Counted from the first letter of the stretch, positions 43,431 through 56,079 are shown. The stretch is 64,000 nucleotides of DNA from Siphonodentalium dalli (GCA_032622095.1 CP136061.1:14585287-14649286), one strand, 5' to 3'. Translations and numbers: made by a program. The notes: generated from the letters alone by a model not told the origin.

Positions 43431-44240
43431 CACCGCGACGCCAGAAGAAATGCGCCTCAATTCCATTTAACGGACGGACGGAAGGTCGGACGAATAAAGA
43501 CCATTGATTTTTAGATTAGAAAAATGTTAGTGATGGACGTACATGCATCTTATCACTACATGAGTAATTATGTAAATTGTTGTTCTGAAAACATCCTTAC
43601 TAGATACAAGTGTACATATGACTAGATAAAAGGCCGTCCTGACACAGTGTCCCCGAAAAAGTGGCTTCATTTGGGGCATCATCTTTTCTGAGAAAAAAAA
43701 TAACAAAGACCCTAAATCCGACACTAAATTTCAGAATAAAATGGGTGGATCTTACCCATATTCGAACTTTATGTGTATATAGAGCTGATGAAATAATATG
43801 CCAAATTTGATTCAGATAAAGTTATCATTCGTAAACAGAAATTAACAGCATTCTAAATCCTAAAAAGGCCATAACTCTTAAAGAAAACTGGGCAGAGCAA
43901 ACCCATATTCGACCCTGACCTGTAGATTGGGCTAATAAACTATCATACTAAATTTGATTCAGATATGATCACAACAAACTAATGTTATCATCCGGAAACC
44001 AGAAATTGACAAAATGCTAATTCGAATAAAAGGTCGGTAGACGTCATGTCCGCCTCTAAGCGTCCGCTTGATATGACCGTTGTTTGCGCATAAAAACCCG
44101 TCTTTAGTGCTAGTAAACATACATACCAAATTTAATTTGAGTCGAATATGAAGTAAATTGTCCTAGTGACATAATTGGTTGCATCTATGGTGAATGAAGT
44201 TTTAAGATAAACATCAATGAAGACAGTGATATTTTTGAAT
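43431..44240. repeat. Diverged module repeat resembling Helitron interiors
   Basis: Two copies ~147 bp apart share cccatattcga, then atgccaaatttgattcagat/actaaatttgattcagatat, then gttatcat and agaaattaac/agaaattgac. A third weaker module has acataccaaatttaatttga at ~44121. The acataccaa-tt core parallels the acataccaagtttcatcgaa modules of the Helitron-like elements, which suggests a related but older element. No ends were found. Confidence 0.45.
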
Positions 44241-45887
44241 TAAACTTGAATTCAAACTTATCCAACAGGAATAATTGTCGTCCTAGCCATTCTTCCACAG
44301 CAGTGTATATTCCTGATGTCTGTGCACACCTCACAATTGCAACAATTACAATGAATTAACACTTAATATATAGTTCATCACACCCTTCTTATATTGAACA
44401 TTCCCAAGAATGACAGCTCATCTGTTTTTACACCTGTCATGCAGTAGAAATTTAAGATCAGCAAACTCCTTTATACTGGCATCTGATGAATATAGCAGCA
44501 CTTGACAGCAGCATGTTACTAACTTCCCACAGGCTGCACCACACATGTATATTGTGGTACAATATTTTTTTATGAAAAGTTGACAAATATCTGCACAGAT
44601 AACACACATGCCTCATCTGTATGATGTGTACATTCTGGTACTAAAGTTTCCAATGCCAGTGAACAAACATACTCTGAACAGAAATGCATAAAATACTATG
44701 TTTAGGAAAAGTCAGATTTAAAGACATATATTGCAGACATATTTCATTGAATATTAAAAGCATTGTTAGGGCATGGCAAAATATGCCCATAGCAATTCCA
44801 ACAAAAGGCCTTTAAGTCTGGTGAAATTGACGTGCTGAACCAAAACTCAAACTTGACCTGTATTTTGTATAATTAAAACACACAAATTTCAAAGTTATCA
44901 TCTGACATCTGGAATCCAAAAGCGAACTAACAGACAGACATGCAGCATAATACATCCCCATTTTTAAACAGGCATATATGGTGCATATAAACAATCAGTT
45001 AGTATCCAAACACTATCCCCACTGGAATTATGTAAGAAAAACCTGAGATTAAGAACTTAAATTCCAACCATATCCTCTGTAGCATTTCAGAGAACACAAT
45101 GCACAAATGGGAACATTTACTACTTTATTCAGGACACCTTATTGAGTATAAACATTACTGAAATGACTGTCCCAATACTAGTCACTGAGTTTAATTTGTT
45201 TATAACAATGACGTAGTTTTCTGACTATTTGTATAACTTATTTTGGCATGATTATTTTAATTTATTTATTGTTCCATCAGCAGGTCTGGGAACACCTCAC
45301 TGGATTGGTTCACATCACTTTAATTTGTCTTTAAATGTACATCAGGTCATTTGATATTTATAAGGCCATTTGTAAGGCCATCCTGGCTAAGGTTAATATA
45401 GTGTCATCAGTATTATGTGAATCAAGTGCAAAATGCGGTGATTATTCACCCCCCCCCCCAATTGCCCCTGTTTTTTTTAACTCCAGTTACCCTTCACAGG
45501 TATTATTTTATTTAGTCTTATTCCATACCTTGACACTTAGAAGCACCCAATCTGCAAGATATTATTTGTTTAGACTCTATTCCATAGGTAGGGAATTTAG
45601 ACATAAATTCAACAAACATACAACATGAGGCTTTTTGTTAAAGATGCACAATCCTATCTGATTGTCTTCGGATCATCCAGTTACAACTTGAACAACAACG
45701 GAAATTTACACCAAAGGCCAATAGTCATCTAACATTACTTTTCATCATGTTATCTTCTGAAATTGATTTGCGATGACCTTGCGAGACCTCTCAATATATT
45801 GTATATCCTGGTATATCGGCATATTTCTAGAAGAAGTCAGTGGAATGTTTGGTAGGCTGACAAATAATCGAGGTGGATAAAATTAAC
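44241..45887. other. No gene recognised
   Basis: AT-rich non-coding sequence with a C10 tract near 45450. The short open frames show no recognisable domain. Confidence 0.4.
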
Positions 45888-46010
45888 AGATTTGATAACT
45901 CAGAGCTTTGAGGGATAGGTTCCTCAACTCAAATGAAATATTATTTAAACCCGAAGCTGAAGAAATATTAATTTTGGGGGCGTCAAATCAGATTATACAT
46001 CTTCTAAGTG
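45888..46010. mobile_element. Fragment of the AGGTACTCAATCCG MITE family
   Basis: tttgataactcagagctttg and ggttcctcaactcaaat match the right half of the family. The terminal repeat has decayed. Confidence 0.6.
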
Positions 46011-46167
46011 ATCAGTATCTATATACAAACTTACAGTTGAAAATTGAATACATCCAAGTTCCAACTTTGGTCCAGTGTATGTCTTCCAGTCAATTTACTT
46101 CCACAACAAGACTTCTAGCTGACCGTCTTCTATAAAATATAACATACAGGTCTTATAAAATGATACC

Positions 46168-46357
46168 CACATGCCACATAGTGGGCTAGCATCCCCAAAT
46201 TCACCCTATGTGATCCTCCTTCTGCTGAGGTGTAAACAGCATGAGCTCTCCAGAGGGTGAATTTGGTGATGCTAGCCCACTGTGTGGGGTAGCATCACTA
46301 AATTCACCTTCTGGGGACCTCATTCTGCAAATGACAGGCACACTATTTCAAGGCTTG
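46168..46357. mobile_element. hAT-like MITE, left end missing
   Basis: Same family as 338-611 and 62078-62347. The right end (cactatttcaaggcttg) is intact. The left terminal ~45 bp are absent and the first recognisable block is cacatagtgggctagcat. No target duplication is recoverable. Confidence 0.8.
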
Positions 46358-46887
46358 GACATGCACTAGTATATGAAATGACAAGTACTTCTATAGATTT
46401 ACTTGAAATATTACATATTGTTCTGGATATAAATCTCGTCAATGTACCGGCCACGGCATATAGGATTTCAAACAAAGAAAACATTATTGTAGGCATGTTA
46501 AATTGTTAATAGCATGGTTTGATGACGGGTGAAATACCCAGCATGGGTTGGGGTGTGAGTAATCACATTCTTCATGACTTCGGGGCGGGCGGACTTCATT
46601 TAGGTTATAGTTTAGAAATAACATTTTTCAAATTATGATAATTTCCTCAAGGAGATACTATTATATAGTATGGCATAATTATTATATGAATGTGATATTA
46701 TTCACAAAACACGCCTTGTGTCAGAGAAAATGCACGTCGAGCAAAAAGAGCAGTGAATGTTTATAAGCAGAGTCACGATAAAGTGTCGTTTCCTTATATT
46801 TAGATTTGCGTTTGGTGCATCTACAACTTACAACTCACAATACTATCATAGTAAATTCCTTATTTGGTATGTCTTACCATATTTTGG
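46358..46887. other. No gene recognised
   Basis: AT-rich non-coding sequence. Confidence 0.4.
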
Positions 46888-47333
46888 TTAAAGGTACTCA
46901 ATCCGAAAAGAGGGTCCCCATCTCAACAGATTCCAACAACAACAATCCGATCAGAGAGTCCTATATTACTATTTCTTTGGCTTTGGGGGTAAAACATATT
47001 TGATTCGAGTCGAGGAACCCATCAAACAAAGCTCAGAGTTATTAGATATTGATTTTTGAAATTTGTTATATTCTCGAGATGAGTACTTATAATTGCCGTC
47101 AATTTCCTATCCTGCTCGAGATGTGAACACCAAAACAAGACTCAAATAGACAAGGATGGATAACTCTAAAATCAAGTGGTAATAATAACGAAATTTTGAC
47201 TGCGTTCTGGGACAGAAAGTATTCCCGATAATGAAAAATAATATATTTCTAAAATCGATATCTAACAAATCTGAGCTTTGATGGGTGACTTCCTCGACTC
47301 GAATCAAATATTTATCGGATTGAGTACCTTTAA
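46888..47333. mobile_element. TTAA-flanked MITE, AGGTACTCAATCCG family
   Basis: TTAA at 46888-46891 and 47330-47333, with tips AGGTACTCAATCCGA and the inverse. Both subterminal regions contain gattcgagtcgaggaa in opposite orientations, so this copy has longer inverted arms than the copy at 13122-13567. Confidence 0.8.
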
Positions 47334-47747
47334 GAGAGAATCCTAACTGGATAGGGGGGGTCGGAAAATATTCAGGCACGTATGCTGATTTTTACTTTTC
47401 GACCCTAGTTGGGACTCACTCATCCCCGCATCTAAATTTTATTTCTGTTTTCGGCAGTTTTTTCCGACTCAATTTTTGGACACCCAACACCCCTTTTAAC
47501 ATTAAAACAGAGATTTGCGAGGGTGGGGGGGATTCACTGTAAACAGCTGTATATGAATTTCTGTGCATTCATGGATGTTAACATAACATGTAAATGGGAA
47601 TGTGTCATTTTGGGGTTATTCGGGCAAAAAAACATGGCTCCCAGTCGCCATCTTGGATTTCAAAATTTGCAACAAAATACAACACGATAACTGCCTGCAG
47701 CCAGTTTAGCAGTTAGAATTACATTATTTCCTTTATTCTAATGTGTT

Positions 47748-48025
47748 TTAAAGGTACTCAATCTCATCAGACCCACCTAAATTACTATTTCTTTGGCTCT
47801 CGGGTTAAAACATATTTGAACCTACCTGTCAAATCTCAGCGTGATCAGATATAGATTTTTTCAAGTTAGTTATTTAAATTGTTTCTGGGTCAGAAACTAC
47901 AGTTTAAACAGAAAAAAATTGAGTGGTAAATTATTACCACTCGAGTTTTCTGTTTAAACTACTTAATAACCCCGAAGCCAAAGAAATGGTAATTTAGGAA
48001 TGTCTGATCTGATTTTGTTCCCATC
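47748..48025. mobile_element. Diverged AGGTACTCAATCCG-family MITE
   Basis: Starts TTAAAGGTACTCAATC. The interior has actatttctttggctctcgg and a near-perfect central inverted repeat (cagtttaaacagaaaa ... gagttttctgtttaaact). The right tip is degraded. Confidence 0.65.
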
Positions 48026-48594
48026 GACAACACACCCACCCCGGCATACATGCCCTGAAAAAAATACCCCCCCCCCCCTCTTTGCAAGAACAATTACATT
48101 ATTTTTGTCTGATGATTTCCCAGTCATGAAGTAATGTGGATTAGCTGGATTATGAACTGACAGCGGGTAGAGTGGGTCGATTACAATATTACAATAAAAT
48201 TTGGTGTGATTTCAATGTCAACTCAACAGGCTCAGCTGCCCCAATTGAATTTCAACAATTGCGGCAGCCCTCTACTCCTTGCCTGATATGTGGTATAGGC
48301 CTGCACTCCCTGTCGCACCACATCTCCACCAATGTGATCTCGTTTTTGTAAGTGCAAGAAGTTTGTAAACTTTGCGCCATTTTTGAATGTTTTCTTTTCG
48401 TGGTATATTCAACATTACCAGTGCTACAGTGGTCATGTGACAGCTACGATCGCGCGCATTGCCAAGGTCACGCCACGATTTTCCTGGTAAAATCAAACAG
48501 CGCTTGATTGCTATGATTTGGCTACGATATTGTCATGGGCATGTTCATTGGATGCTTCCTCCTGCGATTTTCCCCACTTACGATTTTAATCGCA
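48026..48594. other. No gene recognised
   Basis: A C10 tract near 48070 is followed by a more balanced-GC stretch with a 74-codon minus-strand frame (48272-48496) that matches nothing I recognise. Confidence 0.35.
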
Positions 48595-49062
48595 GTGTGT
48601 GCGGTGGCACTTAGCGGGACAACCCGGTCTGCCGGGTGCCTCGGTCCTCTGTGCTTTGAACTCTTTCTCCCATTCTGCCTAACCGGGATAACTGGGTTAG
48701 CGGGATCAGCTTGTCTCGCGTAACAGCGAGTCATCCCAACTAGCTGGGATGAAAGTCTGGAACATAACACCATTCACTGTAACTTGATATGACGTTAGCC
48801 AATAAAATGCTCGCATCGTGTGAGTGACGTTTAATTACTATAGTATACCAAAGCCACTCAGTTATGGGCGTGCTGACATTATGCCATGACGAGTGATTCA
48901 AAGACAGCTAGATGATTAACTAGTTGCGTGAACGTCAACCGAGTTGTCCCAGCTAACCGAGTTGTTTCGGCTCACATAACAGCATGGTGATTTGTCCCGG
49001 CAGGGTTGTCTCGGGTAACCGAGTTGTCCCGGCTCATGTAACAAGGCGGCCCCTAAGTGACA
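48595..49062. mobile_element. Inverted-repeat element with GGGACAAC motifs
   Basis: The left side has cacttagcgggacaacccgg and tctgccggg. The right side, inverted, has cacttaggggccgcc, gagccgggacaactcgg and ccctgccggg. Several internal short copies of gttgtccc/gggacaac and ggtaaccgag occur. I read it as an unusual foldback or MITE. Exact ends and target duplication are not resolved. Confidence 0.45.
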
Positions 49063-49739
49063 TGACCGATTAGATGTTCGTACTCTAACATAAATTTTCA
49101 CGCAAGGAAATTCTTAATTTATTTCATAAGTCAACAAGACAGGTAAAACAATTGCTATTATATCTGATTATTATGACAATATATCTGGCCATCGTATCGG
49201 TTGACAGGCATGTCAGGCCGCACAAATATGTCTGGGCGTTCGAGATAATTTATTTCATCACTTTTTTTTAGAAAAATTATACCGGTATTGGCAGTAATCA
49301 GTTTGTATGCCGTAGTTTTCTGCCTATATGACCTTACCTGTTTGCGTCCGTGGGCATTACGTAGACACAAGTGAGCTCAGTGTGCTTGCAGCATGTGTGT
49401 GCTAATTTCATAATTTTCAATAATTCTAAAATTCGAATACATGTAATACTTTTTTGTTTTGCAATTCGTTGCATGATTAAAATAGGTCGTAAATATCGGG
49501 TCCATTCATTGAACGATGCAGTTATGTTGATATACATATTGCATCATACAGCTGATGTTACCATGAAGTTTTTATATGTAAAACAATAATTATTCAGTGG
49601 GTGGGGTGATATAAGTAACCCCTTAGCCTTAGTAAGCCCATCATTTTGGTATGCCTATGTTGTGACATAATTATCTTCATTTTTATTAAATGATTAATTA
49701 ATGAAATATTATAAAACAGGTCTGGCTGATCCATTTGTG
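49063..49739. other. No gene recognised
   Basis: AT-rich non-coding sequence. Confidence 0.4.
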
Positions 49740-50031
49740 CTTAAGAATAAATGATAATGATTTGTGCTCATTTGCAAATAATTTGTGCTCAAGCGTAAAT
49801 AATATTTTGTGCTTAAGAGTAAATAATTTGCACTTTTGCGCAAATAAGGAATAACTGTGAAAATGGTTTCCTCTGACACACCTACATTTGGGAGTTCCTT
49901 CTCTTACAATTTAGTTAGACCGGTGTCAGAGAAGGTACTGACAGGAAGAATTTAGACAGATTTATCTAGACTTTTTAGACGGATCGGTCTAATAAAGAAC
50001 ATTCGGTGGTTCACCCATATGGGATGCGATT
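49740..50031. repeat. Interspersed GCTTAAG/TAAAT motif region, left of the LINE
   Basis: Repeated tttgtgctcaagcgtaaata-like motifs, then ttagacggatcggtcta and ggttcacccatatgggat. The last blocks recur right of the LINE at ~52800-52860, so the LINE lies between two copies of one repeat. Confidence 0.6.
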
Positions 50032-52453
50032 TTAACAGTCTGTGGGGACTTTAATTGTCCGGATATAGAGTGGAACAGCTCAGTAGTAAACAGAGGAGCC
50101 CAAGACAAAGATATACAAACTCACCTACTAGAAATCATGTCAGAAAAAGGGCTAAAACAAATCCACGAACAACCAACGCGGGGAAAGAACTTGCTAGACC
50201 TGGTCTTCACCAACAATGCATCACTGGTAAAATCATCAACCAGCATACCAGGCATCTCTGACCACGCCATAGTCATTACTGACATCGACATGAAGCCCCG
50301 ATACCAACATTCAAAACCAAGGAAGTGCTATCTATATAAAAAAGCAGACTGGACACAACTTGGACTGGATCTGCAAATACTGGGAGAAGGCCTACGTACA
50401 CGAAATAGTGCAACCGTGGAGGATATGTGGAAACATCTGAAGGAGGGCATACATAGATCTATGGACCAACACATACCCTCTAAGCTGATATCACCAAAGC
50501 AGAACACTCCATGGGTAAACTATAAGATCAAGAAATTGCTACGAAAGAAACAGCGCCTATATACACAGGCAAAGAAGAACAACAACTGGACCAACTATCG
50601 AGCCATGCAGAAAGAATGTAAAAGGGAAATGAGGAAGGCTGAGTGGGATTACATCAACGCTAAGATTAAAGAAGGTTTAGAACAAAAGTCGACGAAACAA
50701 TTCTGGAGATACATCAAGAGCAGAAAACAAGATAACATCGGAGTGTCGCCGTTGAAATCGCAAGGCAAGCTGATTGACGACCCAAAATGCAAAGCAGAAA
50801 TTCTGGTAAAGCAGTTCCAGTCAGTATTCACCAAGAACCAACCACCACTTCCTGACCTTCCACCCAAATGCGAAAACATCGGGAAACTGACAGTGACAGT
50901 GAATGGCGTCGAAGCCCTGCTGAAGAGGTTAAACCCAACCAAAGCCTCTGGCTCAGACGGTATCCCAAACTCCATCCTAAAGAAGTACGCAAAACAACTG
51001 GCACCTGCCTTCAGGCTCATATTCCAACTATCATTAGACACAGGCACATTGCCAAGGGACTAGCGCAGCGCCAACATAGCCTCAGTCTACAAAAAAGGAG
51101 ACCGACATCAAGCGGAAAACTATCGTCCTGTGTCCCTAACATCAGTACCGTGCAAGCTACTAGAACACCTCATATGCCGCCATATCCATGAACATCTGGA
51201 GAAGCACAACATACTAACAAAGCTAAACCATGGCTTTCGAAGGGGATATTCCTGCGAAACACAACTAGCAGTGACAACACAAGACATCCTACAATCATTT
51301 GACAACAAGAAGCAGATCGACGTGGCCATCCTTGATTTCTCCAAAGCCTTCGACACTGTGCCACACGACAGCCTATTGACCAAACTAAATCACTACGGTA
51401 TCACAGGCCCGGTCAACAGATGGCTAGCATCCTTTCTGAAAGAAAGAAAGATGAGAGTTGCACTCGAGGGATACTACTCAGAAGAAGTTGACGTGTTATC
51501 AGGAGTACCACAGGGAACAGTATTGGGACCGCTGCTCTTTCTCTGTCACATAAATGACATACCGGACACAGTAACATCACAAGTCCGCCTATTCGCAGAT
51601 GACTGCCTCCCGTACCGCCAGATAAACACCTACAAAGACCACGAAATATTGCAACAAGACCTACGCAAACTGGAACAATGGGCCACCAAATGGGGGATGC
51701 GCTTTAATCCAACTAAGTGCTACATTATGAGCCTAAAGCAGAAGACACAAAGATTTTACCAACTGGCAGGGCAGATACTCCAAGAAGTCACAAACAACCC
51801 GTACCTTGGCGTCCAATTCTCCAATGACATGCAGTGGCATCACCACATCGAGTCCACCACGAAGAAGGCAAACTCCACCCTCGGCTTCCTTCGGCGTAAT
51901 CTCAGGTACTGCCAAACGGATCTTAGAAAAAACGGCATACATAGCATTAGTCCGCCCTCAGCTAGAGTATGCAGCAACAATCTGGGATCCTCACTATGAA
52001 AAGGACAAGACAAAGCTGGAGAAGGTGCAACGCAAGGGAGCAAGATTTATAAAACAGGACTACCGAACGAGAGAGAAAGGCCGTGTAACATCAATGCTAA
52101 GTGAACTTCAACTACCATCCCTAGAAGCAAGAAGAAAGGAACAGAGACTGACACTATTTTACAAAGTGGTAAAGGGATCAGCCCCGGGTATCAACTCCGA
52201 ACACTACCTAAGAAACTACCGCCCAAAGAGGAAAAAGAAACCGACAAAATTCAAGGACTTTGTTAGTGACAACATCGTGGAGAAACTAACCACAAATAAC
52301 GAAAGTGCCTACGAACCAATTCATACAAACACAGACCAATACAGATATTCCTTCTTCCCGAGGACTGTACTTGACTGGAACAAACTGGACAACAGCACAG
52401 TCAATGCCGCCGACCTAGAAACATTCAAGGCGGCTCTGGGAGAACAAAAATAG
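50032..52453 (+). pseudogene. LINE endonuclease-reverse transcriptase, one stop and one frameshift
   Basis: The translation begins within the APE endonuclease (VCGDFNCPDIEW, then NLLDLVFTNN and ISDHAIV). A linker follows, then RT: KASGSDGIPNSILK, ASVYKKGDRHQAENYRPVSL, HGFRRG, LDFSKAFDTVPH, GVPQGTVLGPLLF and RLFADDC. The C-terminal part holds RPQLEYAATIWDP and ends with TFKAALGEQK at 52453. There are two lesions. A TAG at 51061-51063 stands where relatives have Trp (TGG) after LPRD. A run of six A near 51925-51932 is one too long and shifts the frame before KTAYIALVRPQ. Everything else is open and conserved, so inactivation is recent. Of the CR1-like type common in marine invertebrates. Confidence 0.9.
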
Positions 52454-52530
52454 CGCTCCTCACACCGTCCTGTAAAAGCCAGCTTTGGTCACTAGGACGT
52501 AACAACTACAGATACAGATACAGAACATGT
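50032..52530 (+). mobile_element. Non-LTR retrotransposon, 5' truncated
   Basis: A second LINE, different from the one at 39-43 kb. It starts within the endonuclease domain. The 3' UTR is only ~70 bp and ends in a short acagatacagata tail at ~52508-52526. A truncated 5' end is normal for incomplete target-primed reverse transcription. The flanking DNA is GCTTAAGC-motif repeat. Confidence 0.85.
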
Positions 52531-52539
52531 GTACCTTAT

Positions 52540-53380
52540 TTGCGCTTGAGCATAAATATGATACATAATTTTTCGCTTCTAAAGTGTAAGTAATTTGTGG
52601 ATGGCCTCCCATACACCTATTCACCTATACCTGATAAATTGCCATGAATCATGATAATTTTCAAACGGAATGACAACTTTTTATCAAATGAACTGTCAAA
52701 TGTCTTTTTCAACTAATATGTTTTTTTTAATGAAAATGTTATGTCTTATATATTGGAAAATTGTCAACATTCAATCTTTTTAGACTGATTGACCAACAAA
52801 TTTAGACAGATCGGTCTGAATAAAGATTGATTTGAGGTTCACCCATATTGGTATGGGAGGCCAAATTCACATTTAATAGCTAATTATGCTTAAGCATATT
52901 CAGGGCTCAAAATAGATTTAATATAGAGAAAATCCAATTAGTCATAAAGCACTGAAAATTGAAAATTACACTTAAGCGCACTGCCATTACGCTTAAGAAT
53001 AATATATTTTCATAGCCTTATTACCTTACACATAATGATATCATCTAAGCAAGATATTTGTCAAAAGTTACTGGCATCAGGAATTGGCTGCATCCATTTC
53101 AGCTTCAGGGGAGTTTTCACATATGTATGGAATATGAATTACACTTAAGCGTAATGACATTGCACTTAAGCATAACGACATTACGCTTAAACGTAATGGC
53201 TTTACGATTAAGCGTAATAGATTATGCTTTGAAAAGCATAATGGAAATCTGAATTACGCTCAAGCATAATGGCTTAATGCATTAAGGCTATTAAATGTGA
53301 ATTTGAGCTCCCATACAATATGGGACATGGTTTTAATATTTACTTATTATTTACACTTAAGCATAAATATATTGTCAGTG
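52540..53380. repeat. Interspersed GCTTAAGCGTAA palindrome-like motifs
   Basis: At least ten variants of cacttaagcgtaatg and ttacgcttaagc, spaced irregularly, densest at 53140-53280. The core GCTTAAGC is palindromic. The ends are unresolved. It may be a subterminal-repeat region of one transposon that also includes 49740-50031, split by the LINE. Confidence 0.55.
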
Positions 53381-54372
53381 TACAGAACAGTTGCCAATGG
53401 AAAGCGGTAATTCAATGTTGAAAATACATTAGATCACAATATTTACAAAATTTTAGAAAGTACGAACGCATTTGACCACTCGAATTGAGCTCGGTTTTCG
53501 GTCGTATCACTCGTAAGGTAAACATAAGCAACAACACATGCAGTGTCGTATTTTGAATTAATTATATCACGTATACCCAATAATTTATAAATTGAACATT
53601 ACATATATATCGCGAGACGTTCCACGTAATAAATGTTTAACTGATAAGTAATGTAGGACCACATACAATAAAAAATAAACACATACTAGTGATTGGATGT
53701 TGGAATATATTATTATCACACGATTTCCTAAATATATCAAAGGTGCATTCGATTTGTATGTGTGAATTTGGGATCAGGGTGTACTCGATTGTTGGCTAAG
53801 AAACCGAACGTTGTCATTTACACTTCGGAACACTTCGGCTTTCAGCTTAAACCTAAACAAATATATATTAGTCCTAATTAAACGGAATATTCTATGATTA
53901 TTTAACACGAAAGTTAGATTATTATACATCATTATGACCATAAGATGCCATTGTTTTAGATAAAGATTCCATGATGTATTGATTTGTTGGGTAAAATCGA
54001 ATATAAGACGACATTTCTCGCCACCGAGTGGGTGTAAAGCATGTCAAAGAAATTATATCGGCCACATAACAACCCAAAATATCAAAAACATAAAAAAGTG
54101 TTACAGGAGCAATTAACAGTACCCCATTAAGTGTTAATGTACACTCAACTAATTACAAAATCGGAATGGTGCGTGCATTCGCAAGCTTAATTCGTATTAC
54201 ACTGGAACCAAACAGTGAGGAAATGCTAATCCGAATCAGTGATCTCGACATGTTGGAATCGTAATCAACGAACAATGTCAAGAAGGCGCAAACAAAATAT
54301 TCTAACAGCGACAGTTACAAAGATAGCTTCTTCTGTAGAACGGCTAACGACTGAAATAATGTGAGATTGTTT
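53381..54372. other. No gene recognised
   Basis: AT-rich non-coding sequence without identifiable repeat ends. Confidence 0.4.
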
Positions 54373-54598
54373 TACCCTGTGCCAATGCATTCTCTTATAT
54401 ATGCGAGTCGACCATAGGTCGCCTCGCACATATAAGAGAATGCATTGGCCTAACAATTTTTTACAATTTTAATAATTTTTTCTTGTATTCTTTAACAATT
54501 TTATAAGTTCACCCATACAGAGCCCCAGACAAACATGAGCAGACGACACTCTTCTATATGCTTCTACATATGTGTGGGGCTCCCTGCAGGGTAATGGA
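54373..54598. mobile_element. Palindrome MITE, second type, left half
   Basis: Tip TTACCCTGTGCC, one palindrome at 54381-54449, then the typical centre up to ctccctgcagggtaatgg. The right half with the second palindrome is missing. The copy stops at cagggtaa, itself a near inverse of the left tip, so this may be a shortened but complete derivative. Confidence 0.75.
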
Positions 54599-55849
54599 GA
54601 TGACTGATTATGATTCATTCAAGACAAATCTGCTAGATTACTTTAAATTGAGTGATTCAGTTGATGACATTATATTACTATAATTATCAATCCACACAAA
54701 CTCGATCGGCCTCAAGAGTTTTTCGTGTAAATTTTCTCAAATAGAAACCATGCGACTTTATCAGTGGAACCAATATCATCAGGACAAAATAGAAACCGTG
54801 CGACTTTATCAGTGGAACCAATAGTCGCATCGAGTATTGAGACGAAAATAATACTGACATTATAGTCACACACCATTAAGCTATGCTACTACAATTAGTA
54901 ATTTATGCTATAATTTTAATTAGTAATATATGCTAACTATTCACTGTCCCCGGGGACAGGGGGTACAGCCGTGAGAATACCAGGATACCATGTATCTAGC
55001 ATATTGACACGATATTTCACTCCGCATAATCAGGTAACCGTATAACGCATGGGTAGTGCAAAGCAGACACAATACGAGCGACCCTGCTCAATGGACACTG
55101 CTCAGCGCGATATTCAAACAGTGTACCCCATACAATTGCACATCCGCCAAATCGGCCAAGCCACTGTTTTGCGAAAACTCTCAATAGACCTCCGACCGGC
55201 TGCTAAAGAAAAGTTGAAAGCGCCAATGACTGGACCGCGGAGCTTCACAATACCGACAAAGAAAAGTCATAGTCAGAAATTGTAACGCCCTCAAGATTAT
55301 ATTATTAGGCTTATATAAAATATATAATATACTGGTTTCATGAATTCGTTAAAACAACTAGTCCTTCAAATTATACAACTATATACGGATTATCACTGAA
55401 GGTTTTTCGTTCACCACACCATGCAAAAAGTCTCAAACGAGGACAAAAAATATACTAATCGGATTAAAAACAGCCCCTATACTTCGCAATACGACCTTTG
55501 GTCTACATTCCAACTGAGACGTACTTCATCAGCAATGCTAGCTGTTATATTATACAGTATGTTCCCGCAATAAAATCTTCAAGAGTGGCCTAGCCATTAT
55601 CGAAAGCAAGAATTATTAACGCGGTCAAACAAGTTATATATACTGCAACAATGAGGCATCCGCAAAGATACATCCGCGAATACATACATCCTGCAAAAGT
55701 CTAACCGGGACGCAAATAGCTAGTACGTTTTTTAATCACAGTTCTCCATAGCACCTATGACACCATATCTTCCTCGCAGTATACTTCATATATAGGGCGT
55801 AATAGCCTTGACCTAATGATTAACGCGCGAACTACCGTTCCAATACCTC
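54599..55849. other. No gene recognised; small local repeats
   Basis: Two ~49-bp units near 54737-54830 (aaatagaaacc(a/g)tgcgact / ttatcagtggaaccaata) and a 16-bp perfect palindrome ctgtccccggggacag at 54944-54959. The 78-codon frame at 55049-55285 has no recognisable domain. Confidence 0.45.
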
Positions 55850-55980
55850 GGCGCTCACTAGTCCTGAGCATAAAACAAATTATTACGGATAACATGCCAT
55901 GGTTCAATAAAGCATGTCGGCAGGCACGCCGAGATAACAGCAAAGCGATACGTGAATATAAATGCAGACCCATATAGGTA
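55850..55980 (+). pseudogene. Short LINE fragment (region between endonuclease and RT)
   Basis: Plus-strand translation contains ITDNMPWFNKACRQARRDN then SKAIREYK, the kind of PWfn..c..ar...kr.y segment that follows the endonuclease in many LINEs. It is flanked by stops and has no other domain. Assignment is from motif resemblance only. Confidence 0.4.
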
Positions 55981-56079
55981 GCGAGTAAGAAAATACCCAA
56001 GTACCTTTTTAATCATATGGTTCGAGTACGATAATCACAGCCCAAAAGGGTTGTTTTACGGTATTGTGTAAGCGACGCA

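Noticed and set aside
46990-47300. cctcgactcgaatcaaat considered as a tRNA T-arm
   Set aside because: No cloverleaf can be formed, and the motif is a fixed part of the AGGTACTCAATCCG MITE family.
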